Shown: in pieces, positions 25,646 through 33,304 of the stretch | How positions within the stretch are numbered: the first letter of the stretch is position 1 | Layout: the number at the start of each line of letters is the position of its first letter | Origin: JBFLXB01 sp964570625 | Lineage (GTDB): Bacteria > Nitrospirota > Nitrospiria > 2-01-FULL-66-17 | Assembly (NCBI GenBank): GCA_964570625.1 | Contig: CAZMYW010000004.1 | Span: forward strand, 71,824-135,823 | Reading direction: 5' to 3' | Length of the DNA: 64,000 bases | Notes under the pieces: generated by a model | What the model saw: only the letters and a program-made list of their open reading frames with translations | Database searches by the model: none | What the model was told of the DNA's origin: nothing | Translations under genes and position numbers: made by a program

Positions 25646-26779
25646 ATGGAGGTCGTGACAACGAAAAGAGCAAAGCTCAAGCAGTGGACTTCGGTGGCTA
25701 CGATGGCCGCCATGGCGTTGGCTGCTCCGGCGTACGGCGCTGAGGCCGAGGCCGTATTGATGAAAGGCCTCAGTGGGGTGGAGGTCAAAGGGTACGTGGA
25801 GGCTCAGTACAACTACAATTTCAGCGACCCCATTACCCAAACCAACGCGTTCCGCGTCTTCGACGCGACCGCCAATGCTTTTACCTTCAACATGGCGGAG
25901 TTATCGCTGACCAAGAGCTCTGACGCCGGAACCGGGTTCGGTCTGGTCCTGAATTACGGCTTGGACGCCGACCTCATCGCGTCGGCTCCGGTGTTCACGA
26001 CCGCAACTGTCAGTGACTTCAACGTGCAGCAGGCATATATCACCCAGAAGGTGCTGGGCGGGAACATGGAACTCTAGTTCGGGAAATACGCCACGCTCGC
26101 CGGAGCCGAGGTGATCGAGGGCCCCAGCAACTTCAATATCAGCCGGTCGTATCTCTTCGGATGGGCGATCCCGTTCACCCACACCGGCGTGCGGAGCGCC
26201 ATGACCATGGGCGCCGTGTCCGCCGTCTTGGGACTCAACAACGGGTGGGATCTGATGAGCGACAACAACAAGGGCAAGACCATCGAGGCGCAGGTGGGAC
26301 TCACACCGATGGACATGCTCTCAGCGTACATTACCGGGTATTACGGTCCCGAAGTCACTGTTGGGACGGATTCGGATGCCCGTGGAGTGGTGGATGTCGT
26401 TGCGACGCTCAAACCCATGGACGGTTTGGCGGTGGTCCTCAATTACGACCGCGGATCCCAGGCAGCCGCTGGCGGAGCTGGAACCGGGAGCGCTTTGTGG
26501 CAGGGATATGCCCTCTACGCAAATCTGGCTCTGGGCGAGAAGCACGCAGTCACGCTCCGCGGCGAAGTGTTCGACGATCAGGACGGGTTTAGAACCGGGA
26601 CGGTCCAAACGCTACGCGAGTTGACGCTCACGTTTGCGTGCAAGATGAAGGAATCCCTCGAATGGCGGGCAGAACTCCGTCACGACGAGTCGAATCAAAA
26701 CGTGTTTGCGGATGATCAGGGCCCCGCGGCGGAAGACACAGAGAATACCGTCGCGGTTGCCGCGTATTACACATTCTAA
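25646..26779 (+). pseudogene. Putative beta-barrel porin (OmpL/bbp2-like), interrupted by one in-frame TAG
   Basis: Start ATG 25646 has GGAGGAGGG just upstream and a signal peptide ending near PAYGA. The frame runs 378 codons with one in-frame TAG at 26075-26077, between GNMEL and FGKYATLAGAEVIE. Both halves belong to the same barrel family: the conserved GAEVIEGPSNFNISRSYLFGWAIPFTHTGVR block follows the stop and the C-terminus ends in AAYYTF. Codon use does not change. It is a recent nonsense mutation, a sequencing error, or a readthrough site. The gene stands between a strong sigma-54 promoter and amt2. Confidence 0.72.
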
Positions 26780-26810
26780 CTTCACGTGTGAGCAGGAAGG
26801 AGTGCAGTCT

Positions 26811-28220
26811 ATGGGCAGCGACGGGGTAAAGAAACGAGCCACGATTCTCTTAACCGTAGCGGTCCTGCTCCTGGCCCTCCCCTTCTGGGGGGTGGCTCAG
26901 GAGGGGACCATGGAAGCGGCTCCGGAAGCGGCCGCCGAAGCACCGGCCGAACCGGCGACTGAAGCCCCGGTTGCCGAGGCCGCGCCTCCGGCAGCCACCG
27001 TCGACACCGGAGACACCGCATGGGTGCTGACCTCCACGGCGCTGGTGCTGCTCATGACTGCACCCGGTCTGGCCCTGTTTTACGGGGGTATGGTGCGGAA
27101 GAAGAACACCCTTGGCACGATGATGCACAGCTTCATCATCTTGTGCGTGATCAGCGTGACCTGGGTGTTGTGGGGGTACACGCTGGCGTTCGGCCCGGAT
27201 AAGGGCGGCTGGATCGGAGGGCTCGATTGGCTCGGTCTGGTCGGAGTCGGCGGTGATCCGAACACCGACTATGCGGGGACGATTCCGCACCAGCTCTTTG
27301 CGACATTCCAGATGGTGTTCGCGGTCATCACCGCCGCCCTCATCACGGGTGCCGTTGCGGAGCGCATGAAGTTTTCGGCGTTGCTCCTCTTCGTGGTCTT
27401 GTGGTCCACGGTGGTCTACTCGCCGCTTGCCCACTGGGTGTGGGCCGTGGGCGGGTGGATTCGAAACATGGGCGCCCTGGATTTCGCGGGCGGCACGGTG
27501 GTGCACATCAGCTCGGGGGCGGCGGCCCTGGCCGCCGCGATTGTGCTGGGGCGGCGTCGCGGATATGGCTCTGAGGCGTTCACGCCGCACAGCCTGCCGT
27601 TGACCGTGTTGGGCGCCGCGCTCCTGTGGTTCGGGTGGTTCGGCTTCAACGCCGGCAGCGCGGTCGGATCGAATGCGTTGGCCGCCAGTGCCTTCTTGGT
27701 GACGAATACCGCTGCGGCCGCCGCGGCGTTGACCTGGATGTTCGTGGAATGGGCCTACCGTGGCAAACCCACGGTCTTGGGCGCGGCCAGCGGTGCAGTG
27801 GCCGGGCTGGTCGCGATTACGCCGGCGGCGGGATTCGTGGGACCGATTTCCTCGATTTGGATCGGGATCGGCGCCGGAGTGTTGTGTTACTTCGCCTGTA
27901 TCTTCAAGAGCAAACTCGGTTATGATGACGCGCTGGACGTGGTGGGCGTGCACGGCATCGGCGGGACCTGGGGCGCCATTGCCACGGGTCTCTTCGCGAG
28001 CAAGGCGATCAACTCCGCCGGCTCCGACGGGCTCTTTTTCGGCAACCCAGGCCAGCTCATTATCCAAATCAAGGCGGTGCTGATCACGTGGATTTTCGTG
28101 TTCATCGCGAGCTTCATCATCCTGAAGATTGTCGATGCGATTGTCGGGTTGCGCGTCAGCGACGAAGAGGAAAAGATGGGGCTTGATCTCGCGCAGCACC
28201 ACGAGAGCGCTTACAACTAG
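26811..28220 (+). CDS. amt: Ammonium transporter Amt, copy 2
   Basis: 469 aa. ATG 26811 follows AGGAAGGAG. A signal peptide (ILLTVAVLLLALPFWGVAQ) is followed by an unusual ~35-residue Ala/Glu/Pro linker, then the Amt core starting DTAWVLTSTALVLLMTAPGL. FNAGSAVGSN, VVHISSGAAA and GVHGIGGTWG hold the channel and twin-His positions. Compared with copy 1 the main difference is the acidic periplasmic extension. It lies 31 bp after the barrel gene and 20 bp before glnK2, so it should be under sigma-54 control. Confidence 0.95.
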   Translation: MGSDGVKKRATILLTVAVLLLALPFWGVAQEGTMEAAPEAAAEAPAEPATEAPVAEAAPPAATVDTGDTAWVLTSTALVLLMTAPGLALFYGGMVRKKNTLGTMMHSFIILCVISVTWVLWGYTLAFGPDKGGWIGGLDWLGLVGVGGDPNTDYAGTIPHQLFATFQMVFAVITAALITGAVAERMKFSALLLFVVLWSTVVYSPLAHWVWAVGGWIRNMGALDFAGGTVVHISSGAAALAAAIVLGRRRGYGSEAFTPHSLPLTVLGAALLWFGWFGFNAGSAVGSNALAASAFLVTNTAAAAAALTWMFVEWAYRGKPTVLGAASGAVAGLVAITPAAGFVGPISSIWIGIGAGVLCYFACIFKSKLGYDDALDVVGVHGIGGTWGAIATGLFASKAINSAGSDGLFFGNPGQLIIQIKAVLITWIFVFIASFIILKIVDAIVGLRVSDEEEKMGLDLAQHHESAYN

Positions 28221-28240
28221 CCGGAAGCCGAGGGGACGAG

Positions 28241-28579
28241 ATGAAGAAGATCGAGGCGATCATCAAACCGTTCAAGTTGGACGAAGTCAAAGAAGCATTG
28301 ACGGATCTAGGCGTACAGGGCATGACGGTGACCGAAGTCAAAGGCTTCGGGCGCCAGAAGGGGCACAAAGAAGTCTATCGCGGAGCCGAATACGTGGTGG
28401 AGTTCGTGCCCAAGGTCAAGATCGAGATCGTGGTCAGCGATGCCCTGGCCCAGCGTGCGGTGGAAACGATCGTACGCGCGGCCAAGACCGGCACCATCGG
28501 CGACGGGAAGATCTTCGTGACGCCGCTCGGCGAAGCGATTCGCATCCGCACCGGCGAGACCGGAGAAGGCGCGCTGTAA
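28241..28579 (+). CDS. glnK: PII signal protein GlnK, copy 2
   Basis: 112 aa, the same length as copy 1 and differing at only a few positions, such as the 55-65 and 90-100 regions. T-loop Tyr51 lies in YRGAEYVVEF and the C-terminal KTGTIGDGKIF and RIRTGETGEGAL are conserved. It is the last gene of the barrel-amt2-glnK2 unit and is followed by a strong hairpin. It probably gates Amt2 and reports nitrogen status to other targets. Confidence 0.96.
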   Translation: MKKIEAIIKPFKLDEVKEALTDLGVQGMTVTEVKGFGRQKGHKEVYRGAEYVVEFVPKVKIEIVVSDALAQRAVETIVRAAKTGTIGDGKIFVTPLGEAIRIRTGETGEGAL

Positions 28580-28613
28580 GGCTCCATCCAGGGTTGACCG
28601 GAGTCGTTCGATT

Positions 28614-28647
28614 CGAAGGGTCGGCGCAGTGCTGCGCCGACCCTTCG
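28614..28647 (+). terminator. Hairpin terminator after glnK2
   Basis: A perfect 16-bp inverted repeat with a minimal loop lies 35 bp after the glnK2 stop. There is no long T-run, but the stem is very stable. Confidence 0.7.
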
Positions 28648-28755
28648 CGCGTCATGCCGACCAGCGAGCCGCTACGGCTTCTGTTCCGGAGGTCCGGGAC
28701 TCAACATTTCGTTCCTCTCGTTCCTCCGCTCTCGCGAGTCGCGTGGCCCCATCAA

Positions 28756-28783
28756 TTGACGTTCCGAGACTTCGCCTTAATAA
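28756..28783 (+). promoter_or_regulatory. Sigma-70 promoter upstream of the receptor-like gene
   Basis: TTGACG at 28756-28761, a 16-bp spacer and TAATAA at 28778-28783 lie 35 bp upstream of ATG 28819. Confidence 0.6.
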
Positions 28784-28818
28784 TTACACCTTAGTGGGAA
28801 CGGCTCGGGAGGACGCGA

Positions 28819-30168
28819 ATGAAGACTTCAATGAAGACTTCGATGACGGTTGGCCGACGAATCACCCTGGTCGCTGCGTGTTTCTCCCTCCCGATCGGGG
28901 TGTTGTTCGCGCTGGTGCTGACCAACATCGGGGAGTTTGTCACCTTCGCGGACCTCGAGCTGAAGGGAAATACCTACCAGCGACCACTGGAGCAGGCGCT
29001 CCAGGCGGTCGAACGATACCATCTCCGCCTGCGTACCGCGTGTGCACCCAAGGACCCAACCTGTGCACGGGGACTCGATGCCGCAAGGGCCGAGGTCGAC
29101 CAGGCGCTGGCGTCCCTCGCGCAGATCGATGCGCGCCTGGGCGCGTCCTTGCAGTTCACCGACGAGGGTCTGGGTAAACGCGACCGAGGCCACCTGCGCG
29201 TGGCCACCCTTCAAAAGGAGTGGACGGCTGTTGCCGCCGACGCGCAGGCCGACCCACAAGGTCGAGTTTCGGCCGAGCGTGACGCGCAAATGGTCCACCT
29301 GGTCGCTGATCTCCGCGGGTTCATCACCCATGCCGGCGACACCTCGAACCTCATTCTCGACCCTGATTTGGACAGCTACTATCTCATGGACGTGACGCTG
29401 CTGGCACTTCCACAGACCCAGGAGCGATTAGCCAAGATCACCGCCATGGTCACAGACCTGCTCCGCCGGGGGACGATCACGAAGGACGAGCGCCTTCAGG
29501 TCGCCATTCAGGTCGCGCTGTTGGACGAGGCGGATATCTCACGCATTGCCGGCAGCGCTCAGACGGCGGTGAACGAGGACCGTAACTTCTACGGCACCAG
29601 TGCCTCTCTGCAGGAGAAGCTGCCGATTGCGATTGCCGCGTACCAGCAGACGGCGAAGGGCTTCGAGACCCTGACCATACAGGCCGTGGCCAACGATCAG
29701 CCCCCAGTCGCCGCCGACGCGTACCTCGCGGCAGGCGTCAAAACCCTTGACCTCAGCTTCGAGACCTGGCACGTGGCGGTGGGCGAACTCGACCATCTGC
29801 TCAACACCCGGATCGCGAGCTACACGTCCCGACGGACCTGGGCAGTGGTCATGTCGTTGCTGGCGCTGTTCGTTTCGTGTGTCTTGGCCTGGACGGTCAA
29901 ACGCAGCATCACCACCCCGCTGCGCCATCTCTCCGGTTCCCTGGGCCCCGGCGCGATCCTGCTGTCGGAGTGCGCCAAGCGCATGGCGGGGAACGATGGT
30001 CAGCCGGCTCCGAACGCGTCTGAAATGAAGATCATTGTCGGTGAACTGGTCGGTCACGCCGACGACATGCGGACCGCGGTGAGCGCCCTCAAGCAATTGG
30101 TCGGAACTGCCGCCACTCCCCATGAGCAGTCCGACACACGTCCAACGCCCGGCCGTCGGGCCGCGTAG
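28819..30168 (+). CDS. Receptor-like membrane protein lacking an output domain
   Basis: 449 aa; GGGAGG at 28807-28812 supports ATG 28819. One membrane span lies at ~15-35 (LVAACFSLPIGVLFALVLTNI). A periplasmic helical region of ~300 residues (with FITHAGDTSNLILDPDLDSYYLMD, common in MCP-type sensors) follows. A second span is near 335-355 (WAVVMSLLALFVSCVLAW), then a short HAMP-like segment (VKRSITTPLRHLSG) and about 75 more residues. The methyl-accepting hairpin, kinase or cyclase domain that usually follows is missing, although the gene ends cleanly with its own stop. It may signal through a partner such as the next small gene. Confidence 0.7.
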   Translation: MKTSMKTSMTVGRRITLVAACFSLPIGVLFALVLTNIGEFVTFADLELKGNTYQRPLEQALQAVERYHLRLRTACAPKDPTCARGLDAARAEVDQALASLAQIDARLGASLQFTDEGLGKRDRGHLRVATLQKEWTAVAADAQADPQGRVSAERDAQMVHLVADLRGFITHAGDTSNLILDPDLDSYYLMDVTLLALPQTQERLAKITAMVTDLLRRGTITKDERLQVAIQVALLDEADISRIAGSAQTAVNEDRNFYGTSASLQEKLPIAIAAYQQTAKGFETLTIQAVANDQPPVAADAYLAAGVKTLDLSFETWHVAVGELDHLLNTRIASYTSRRTWAVVMSLLALFVSCVLAWTVKRSITTPLRHLSGSLGPGAILLSECAKRMAGNDGQPAPNASEMKIIVGELVGHADDMRTAVSALKQLVGTAATPHEQSDTRPTPGRRAA

Positions 30169-30177
30169 GGGTGTCCC

Positions 30178-30411
30178 GTGAGCCCGTTCTGCACGAGGCT
30201 GCTAAATCTGATCACCGACTACATTGCGGCGGAGAAGGCGACGGCCATGTTGGAGCGCCAACTGGGCTCCCGCGGGTGTTCAACCGCGACCTTCACCCCG
30301 CAAGATCTCAAGAGGATCCTGCCCACCGTGTTGGGCGCGGTGACGCTCTATATCGTTGAACCCGAGAAGAAAGCCGAAGCCTCCCAGCGGATCACCTCCC
30401 TCGCCGCGTAG
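30178..30411 (+). CDS. Small hypothetical protein
   Basis: 77 aa from GTG 30178, 9 bp after the receptor-like gene. It reads MSPFCTRLLNLITDYIAAEKATAMLERQL and later TPQDLKRILPTVLGAVTLYIVEPEKK. It is mostly helical, with no signal or motif I recognise. The tight spacing suggests co-transcription and perhaps a shared function with the upstream protein. Codon use is like its neighbours. Confidence 0.5.
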   Translation: MSPFCTRLLNLITDYIAAEKATAMLERQLGSRGCSTATFTPQDLKRILPTVLGAVTLYIVEPEKKAEASQRITSLAA

Positions 30412-30515
30412 TACACCGTCCAGTCAGAACACGTTCTAAAGTCTTTCGTGACTCCCTCTCGCGACCTCTCTATGGGCAGCCGGAGTTGTACAATCCGAGC
30501 ACGAGCAGCTTGTCC

Positions 30516-31463
30516 ATGTGGGAGCATCCATTGCGGTCGATCGTGCATCTGGCGATGTCCCTGGCAGCGTGCGGCCTCGTCGTGTCAGCCGGCCTGGTGA
30601 GCGCTGCCGACGCCCTGTCCAACGTGACTCACGGCCACTTCGTGTTTCGCGCGGTGGAAGCGGATCGACCCTTGGTCGAAGCGCTCGAACCGTTGGCGGA
30701 TCGAGCATGGGAGCGAATCACACGGGATCTCGGCGGAGCGCCCGCAGAGCCGGTCACAGTGGTGTTGGCGCCTTCTGATGAGGCGTTCAATCGGTTTCAG
30801 GCTCCCAACGATCCGTTGCCGTCCTGGGCCGTGGGCGTCGCCTACCCTGGGGCGATGACCATGGTGATTCGCTCCTATCACGTCGCAGGCACACCGCGAC
30901 AGGACATCGGCACGATTTTCGTCCACGAACTCACGCACCTGGTGCTGGGCGCGCGGTTTGGGGCGCACCCGGTTCCGTTCTGGCTGCACGAAGGGCTGGC
31001 AATGTACGAGGCCGGGGAGTGGCACCCTGGGCACGAGTGGGATCTGGTCCGGGCCGTGTTGGCCAACCGTGTGCCGCCACTGGATGCGCTGACCGCGGTG
31101 GGAATGAGCAGAATTGAGGCGAGAACCGCCTATGCCCTCAGCGAAGCGCTCGTGAGTCACCTGATCGCCACCTACGGCCGCGAAGCGTTCGGCAAATTCG
31201 TAAACCGCCTTGCCGAAGGGCACTCGTTCGAGGAGGCGCTGATTCACGCACTGCGGATTACGCCGAAGCGGTTCGAAGAGAAGTGGCAATCCCACCTGAA
31301 TCGTCGCTATACCTGGATCCCTCTAATCACCAGCACCACGGCCCTGTGGATGATCATGATGGCGGTTGCGTTTGTCGCCTACGCGGCGAAAAATCGGCGG
31401 AACCGAAAAATCGCGGCGGCGTGGGCCGAGGAGGAACGGGAGGACGGTCAGCCCTCGGGCTGA
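30516..31463 (+). CDS. Membrane-anchored zinc metallopeptidase (peptidase MA-like)
   Basis: 315 aa from ATG 30516 (an in-frame TTG at 30486 is less likely). A signal-like segment (VHLAMSLAACGLVVSAGLVS) starts the protein. A gluzincin motif His137-Glu-Leu-Thr-His141 is followed by WLHEGLAMYE, which supplies the third zinc ligand (the downstream Glu). A second membrane span near residues 275-297 and a basic, then acidic, tail end the protein. The catalytic domain should face the periplasm. The substrate is unknown. Confidence 0.82.
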   Translation: MWEHPLRSIVHLAMSLAACGLVVSAGLVSAADALSNVTHGHFVFRAVEADRPLVEALEPLADRAWERITRDLGGAPAEPVTVVLAPSDEAFNRFQAPNDPLPSWAVGVAYPGAMTMVIRSYHVAGTPRQDIGTIFVHELTHLVLGARFGAHPVPFWLHEGLAMYEAGEWHPGHEWDLVRAVLANRVPPLDALTAVGMSRIEARTAYALSEALVSHLIATYGREAFGKFVNRLAEGHSFEEALIHALRITPKRFEEKWQSHLNRRYTWIPLITSTTALWMIMMAVAFVAYAAKNRRNRKIAAAWAEEEREDGQPSG

Positions 31464-31524
31464 GAGAACGTTTGGGTCACAACCAACAACTGATGATTTG
31501 CGGCAATTTTGGCACAATCGCTTC

Positions 31525-31530
31525 TTGACA
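31525..31530 (+). promoter_or_regulatory. Possible -35 box upstream of the cus operon
   Basis: A perfect TTGACA lies 33 bp before ATG 31563, but no good -10 hexamer stands at 16-18 bp. A metal-responsive promoter with a long spacer would fit, but that is a guess. Confidence 0.3.
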
Positions 31531-31562
31531 GATGTATAGACAGCGCAGTACGTTAGCTCACG

Positions 31563-31943
31563 ATGACGTATCAGGATACGAGGCTGCGCACCATCAAACG
31601 CGTTGTCGGCTCCTGCCTAATTTTTTTCCTCGTCATCGCGACGTTCTGCCCGATTGTGGTCTGGGCTAACACCGCCGAAGGATCTGGAGCAGAATCTCGC
31701 CCGGCCGAGTGTCCGACGCATCCCAGCAAGACTTCTTCAGTTTCGACGGCCTGCCAGTCTCTGACCGACAGATTTGAAGCGGTCCCCGAGCATTTTCAGT
31801 TGGTGGATTCCGCGGTTCTTTGGACGCCGCCGGTTGAGATCGTTTTGACATGGACTCCGGCCACGCCTCCTCGCGGAGGTGCTCTTGTTCCCATTCCTTC
31901 CGACGTTCCGCTCTATCTTCTCCACGCTTCCCTGATTCGCTAA
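31563..31943 (+). CDS. Small exported protein at the head of the copper efflux operon
   Basis: 126 aa. An N-terminal membrane or signal segment (VVGSCLIFFLVIATFCPIVVWA) is followed by a short Cys-containing region (ECPTHP, TACQSL) and a Pro-rich C-terminus ending PLYLLHASLIR. I do not recognise a named family. Proteins of similar size and C-terminal pattern often precede RND metal-efflux genes. It may be a periplasmic metal-binding or leader protein. It precedes the TolC-like gene by ~90 bp. Confidence 0.6.
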   Translation: MTYQDTRLRTIKRVVGSCLIFFLVIATFCPIVVWANTAEGSGAESRPAECPTHPSKTSSVSTACQSLTDRFEAVPEHFQLVDSAVLWTPPVEIVLTWTPATPPRGGALVPIPSDVPLYLLHASLIR

Positions 31944-31973
31944 TCCCCTCCGCACTCTAGGTCTCAGTCATTG

Positions 31974-32003
31974 CGCACCTGGTGCGATCGTTTTGTGATC
32001 GCA
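31974..32003 (+). promoter_or_regulatory. Two overlapping inverted repeats upstream of the TolC-like gene
   Basis: CGCACC-T-GGTGCG (31974-31986) and TGCGATC-N7-GATCGCA (31983-32003) share three bases, so only one hairpin can form at a time if transcribed. They lie 30-60 bp before ATG 32035, which fits an operator or an attenuator. Confidence 0.45.
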
Positions 32004-32034
32004 GAGCACTGACAAACTGGCGTGAGAGGTCCCC

Positions 32035-33285
32035 ATGGCCGCACGGTTCCCCCGAAGTATCTTTGTCACCGTTCTTCTATCAACAAGCATGGCCAGCCAC
32101 AGCGGCCTGGTCTGGGCTGATGAGACGCTTGATCAGTTCATTGCACAGGCCACGGCTACCAATCCCACGATCCTCGCGGCGCGGCAGCGGTGGGAAGCGG
32201 TGAAGGCCCAAGCGCCTCAGGCGCGTGCGTTCGACGATCCAGTCGTCAGCATCACGGCGTGGGACATCCCCTCAAACGGGAACCTCAGCGAGGCTGGTCA
32301 GACCTGGTATGGCCTTGAACAAGGCTTCTCCTTCCCTGGCAAGCGCGGGTTACGTGGAGAGGTGGCCCGATGGGACGCTGAGGCGGCAGAACAGGACTAT
32401 TTGGCCGTATCGCGGCGCGTCCGAGCCCAAGTCAAGGTGGCTTATGCCCGGCTGTATCGCGTGCAGCGACAGATCACCGTCCACCGGGAGCACCAGGCCC
32501 TGTTGAACGAGTTGATCCAGAGTGCGCTGCACCGCTACGCGGTGGGGCAGGCGACCCAGCAGGAAAGCCTCAAAGCCCAGGTTGACCTCTCCATGCTGCA
32601 CGTAAGTCTGTTGACTCTTGAGCAAGAGCAGCAGAGTCTGCGTATTGAACTCAACACCCTCGCGGGCCGTCCAGACGACCCGTTGTTCTTCGGGACAGCG
32701 CAGATCGACTATCGACCCGTCGCGGTTGGCCTCGCTGCCTTGGAGACGCAAGCGCTCGAGCAACGTCCTGAAATCCAAGCGGCTGGCCGCATGGTCGCAC
32801 GCCAGGATGAAGCCATCGCACTGGCGCGTAGCGCGTGGAGGCCCGACTTCATGGCGGAAGTCTCGTACTGGGACGTCCACGACGGGCCGAATCGCTGGAT
32901 GCTGACCGGCAAGATGACCCTTCCTTGGGTGGTTGCCGGGAAATACCGGGCGAAGGTCGCGGAGGAAACCGCGGGTCGTGCGAGGGCCGTGGCCGAGGTC
33001 GAAGCCGAAAAAAACGAAACCCGTTCCCTGGTCCGGGATGTGTTCCTCAAGCTCAATACCTTGCAGTCGCTGATCGACCTCTATCGCAATGGCATCATCG
33101 CCCAGGCCGAACAGGGCCTGGAGTCGTCACGGATCGCGTACACCACCGGCCGGACCGATTTCTTGAATCTGATCGACGCGGAGCGGCAGTTGCGAGACGT
33201 TCGGCTCGCGGCGGACGTGGCGCTCGCTGACTGGGCCGAACAACGCGCCGAGTTGGAACGCGTGGTCGGAGTCGATCTCCCTTAA
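32035..33285 (+). CDS. cusC: Outer-membrane efflux protein (TolC/CusC-like)
   Basis: 416 aa with a signal peptide (FVTVLLSTSMASHSGLVWA). Two repeats of the outer-membrane efflux family are visible: LDQFIAQATATNPTILAARQRW with TWYGLEQGFSFPGKRGLRGEVA, and a second half with RPEIQAAGRMVARQDEAIALARS and ITG-type text FLNLIDAERQLRD. It is the outer-membrane channel of a tripartite system and is followed by the adaptor at 19 bp. It is somewhat shorter than E. coli CusC (457 aa). Confidence 0.87.
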   Translation: MAARFPRSIFVTVLLSTSMASHSGLVWADETLDQFIAQATATNPTILAARQRWEAVKAQAPQARAFDDPVVSITAWDIPSNGNLSEAGQTWYGLEQGFSFPGKRGLRGEVARWDAEAAEQDYLAVSRRVRAQVKVAYARLYRVQRQITVHREHQALLNELIQSALHRYAVGQATQQESLKAQVDLSMLHVSLLTLEQEQQSLRIELNTLAGRPDDPLFFGTAQIDYRPVAVGLAALETQALEQRPEIQAAGRMVARQDEAIALARSAWRPDFMAEVSYWDVHDGPNRWMLTGKMTLPWVVAGKYRAKVAEETAGRARAVAEVEAEKNETRSLVRDVFLKLNTLQSLIDLYRNGIIAQAEQGLESSRIAYTTGRTDFLNLIDAERQLRDVRLAADVALADWAEQRAELERVVGVDLP

Positions 33286-33304
33286 CGAGAAAGGAAGGAA
33301 GGAC

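Noticed and set aside
31507..31522. Sigma-54 promoter upstream of the cus leader gene
   Set aside because: TGGCAC is present, but the base pair 10 bp after GG is TC, not GC, so the -12 element fails.
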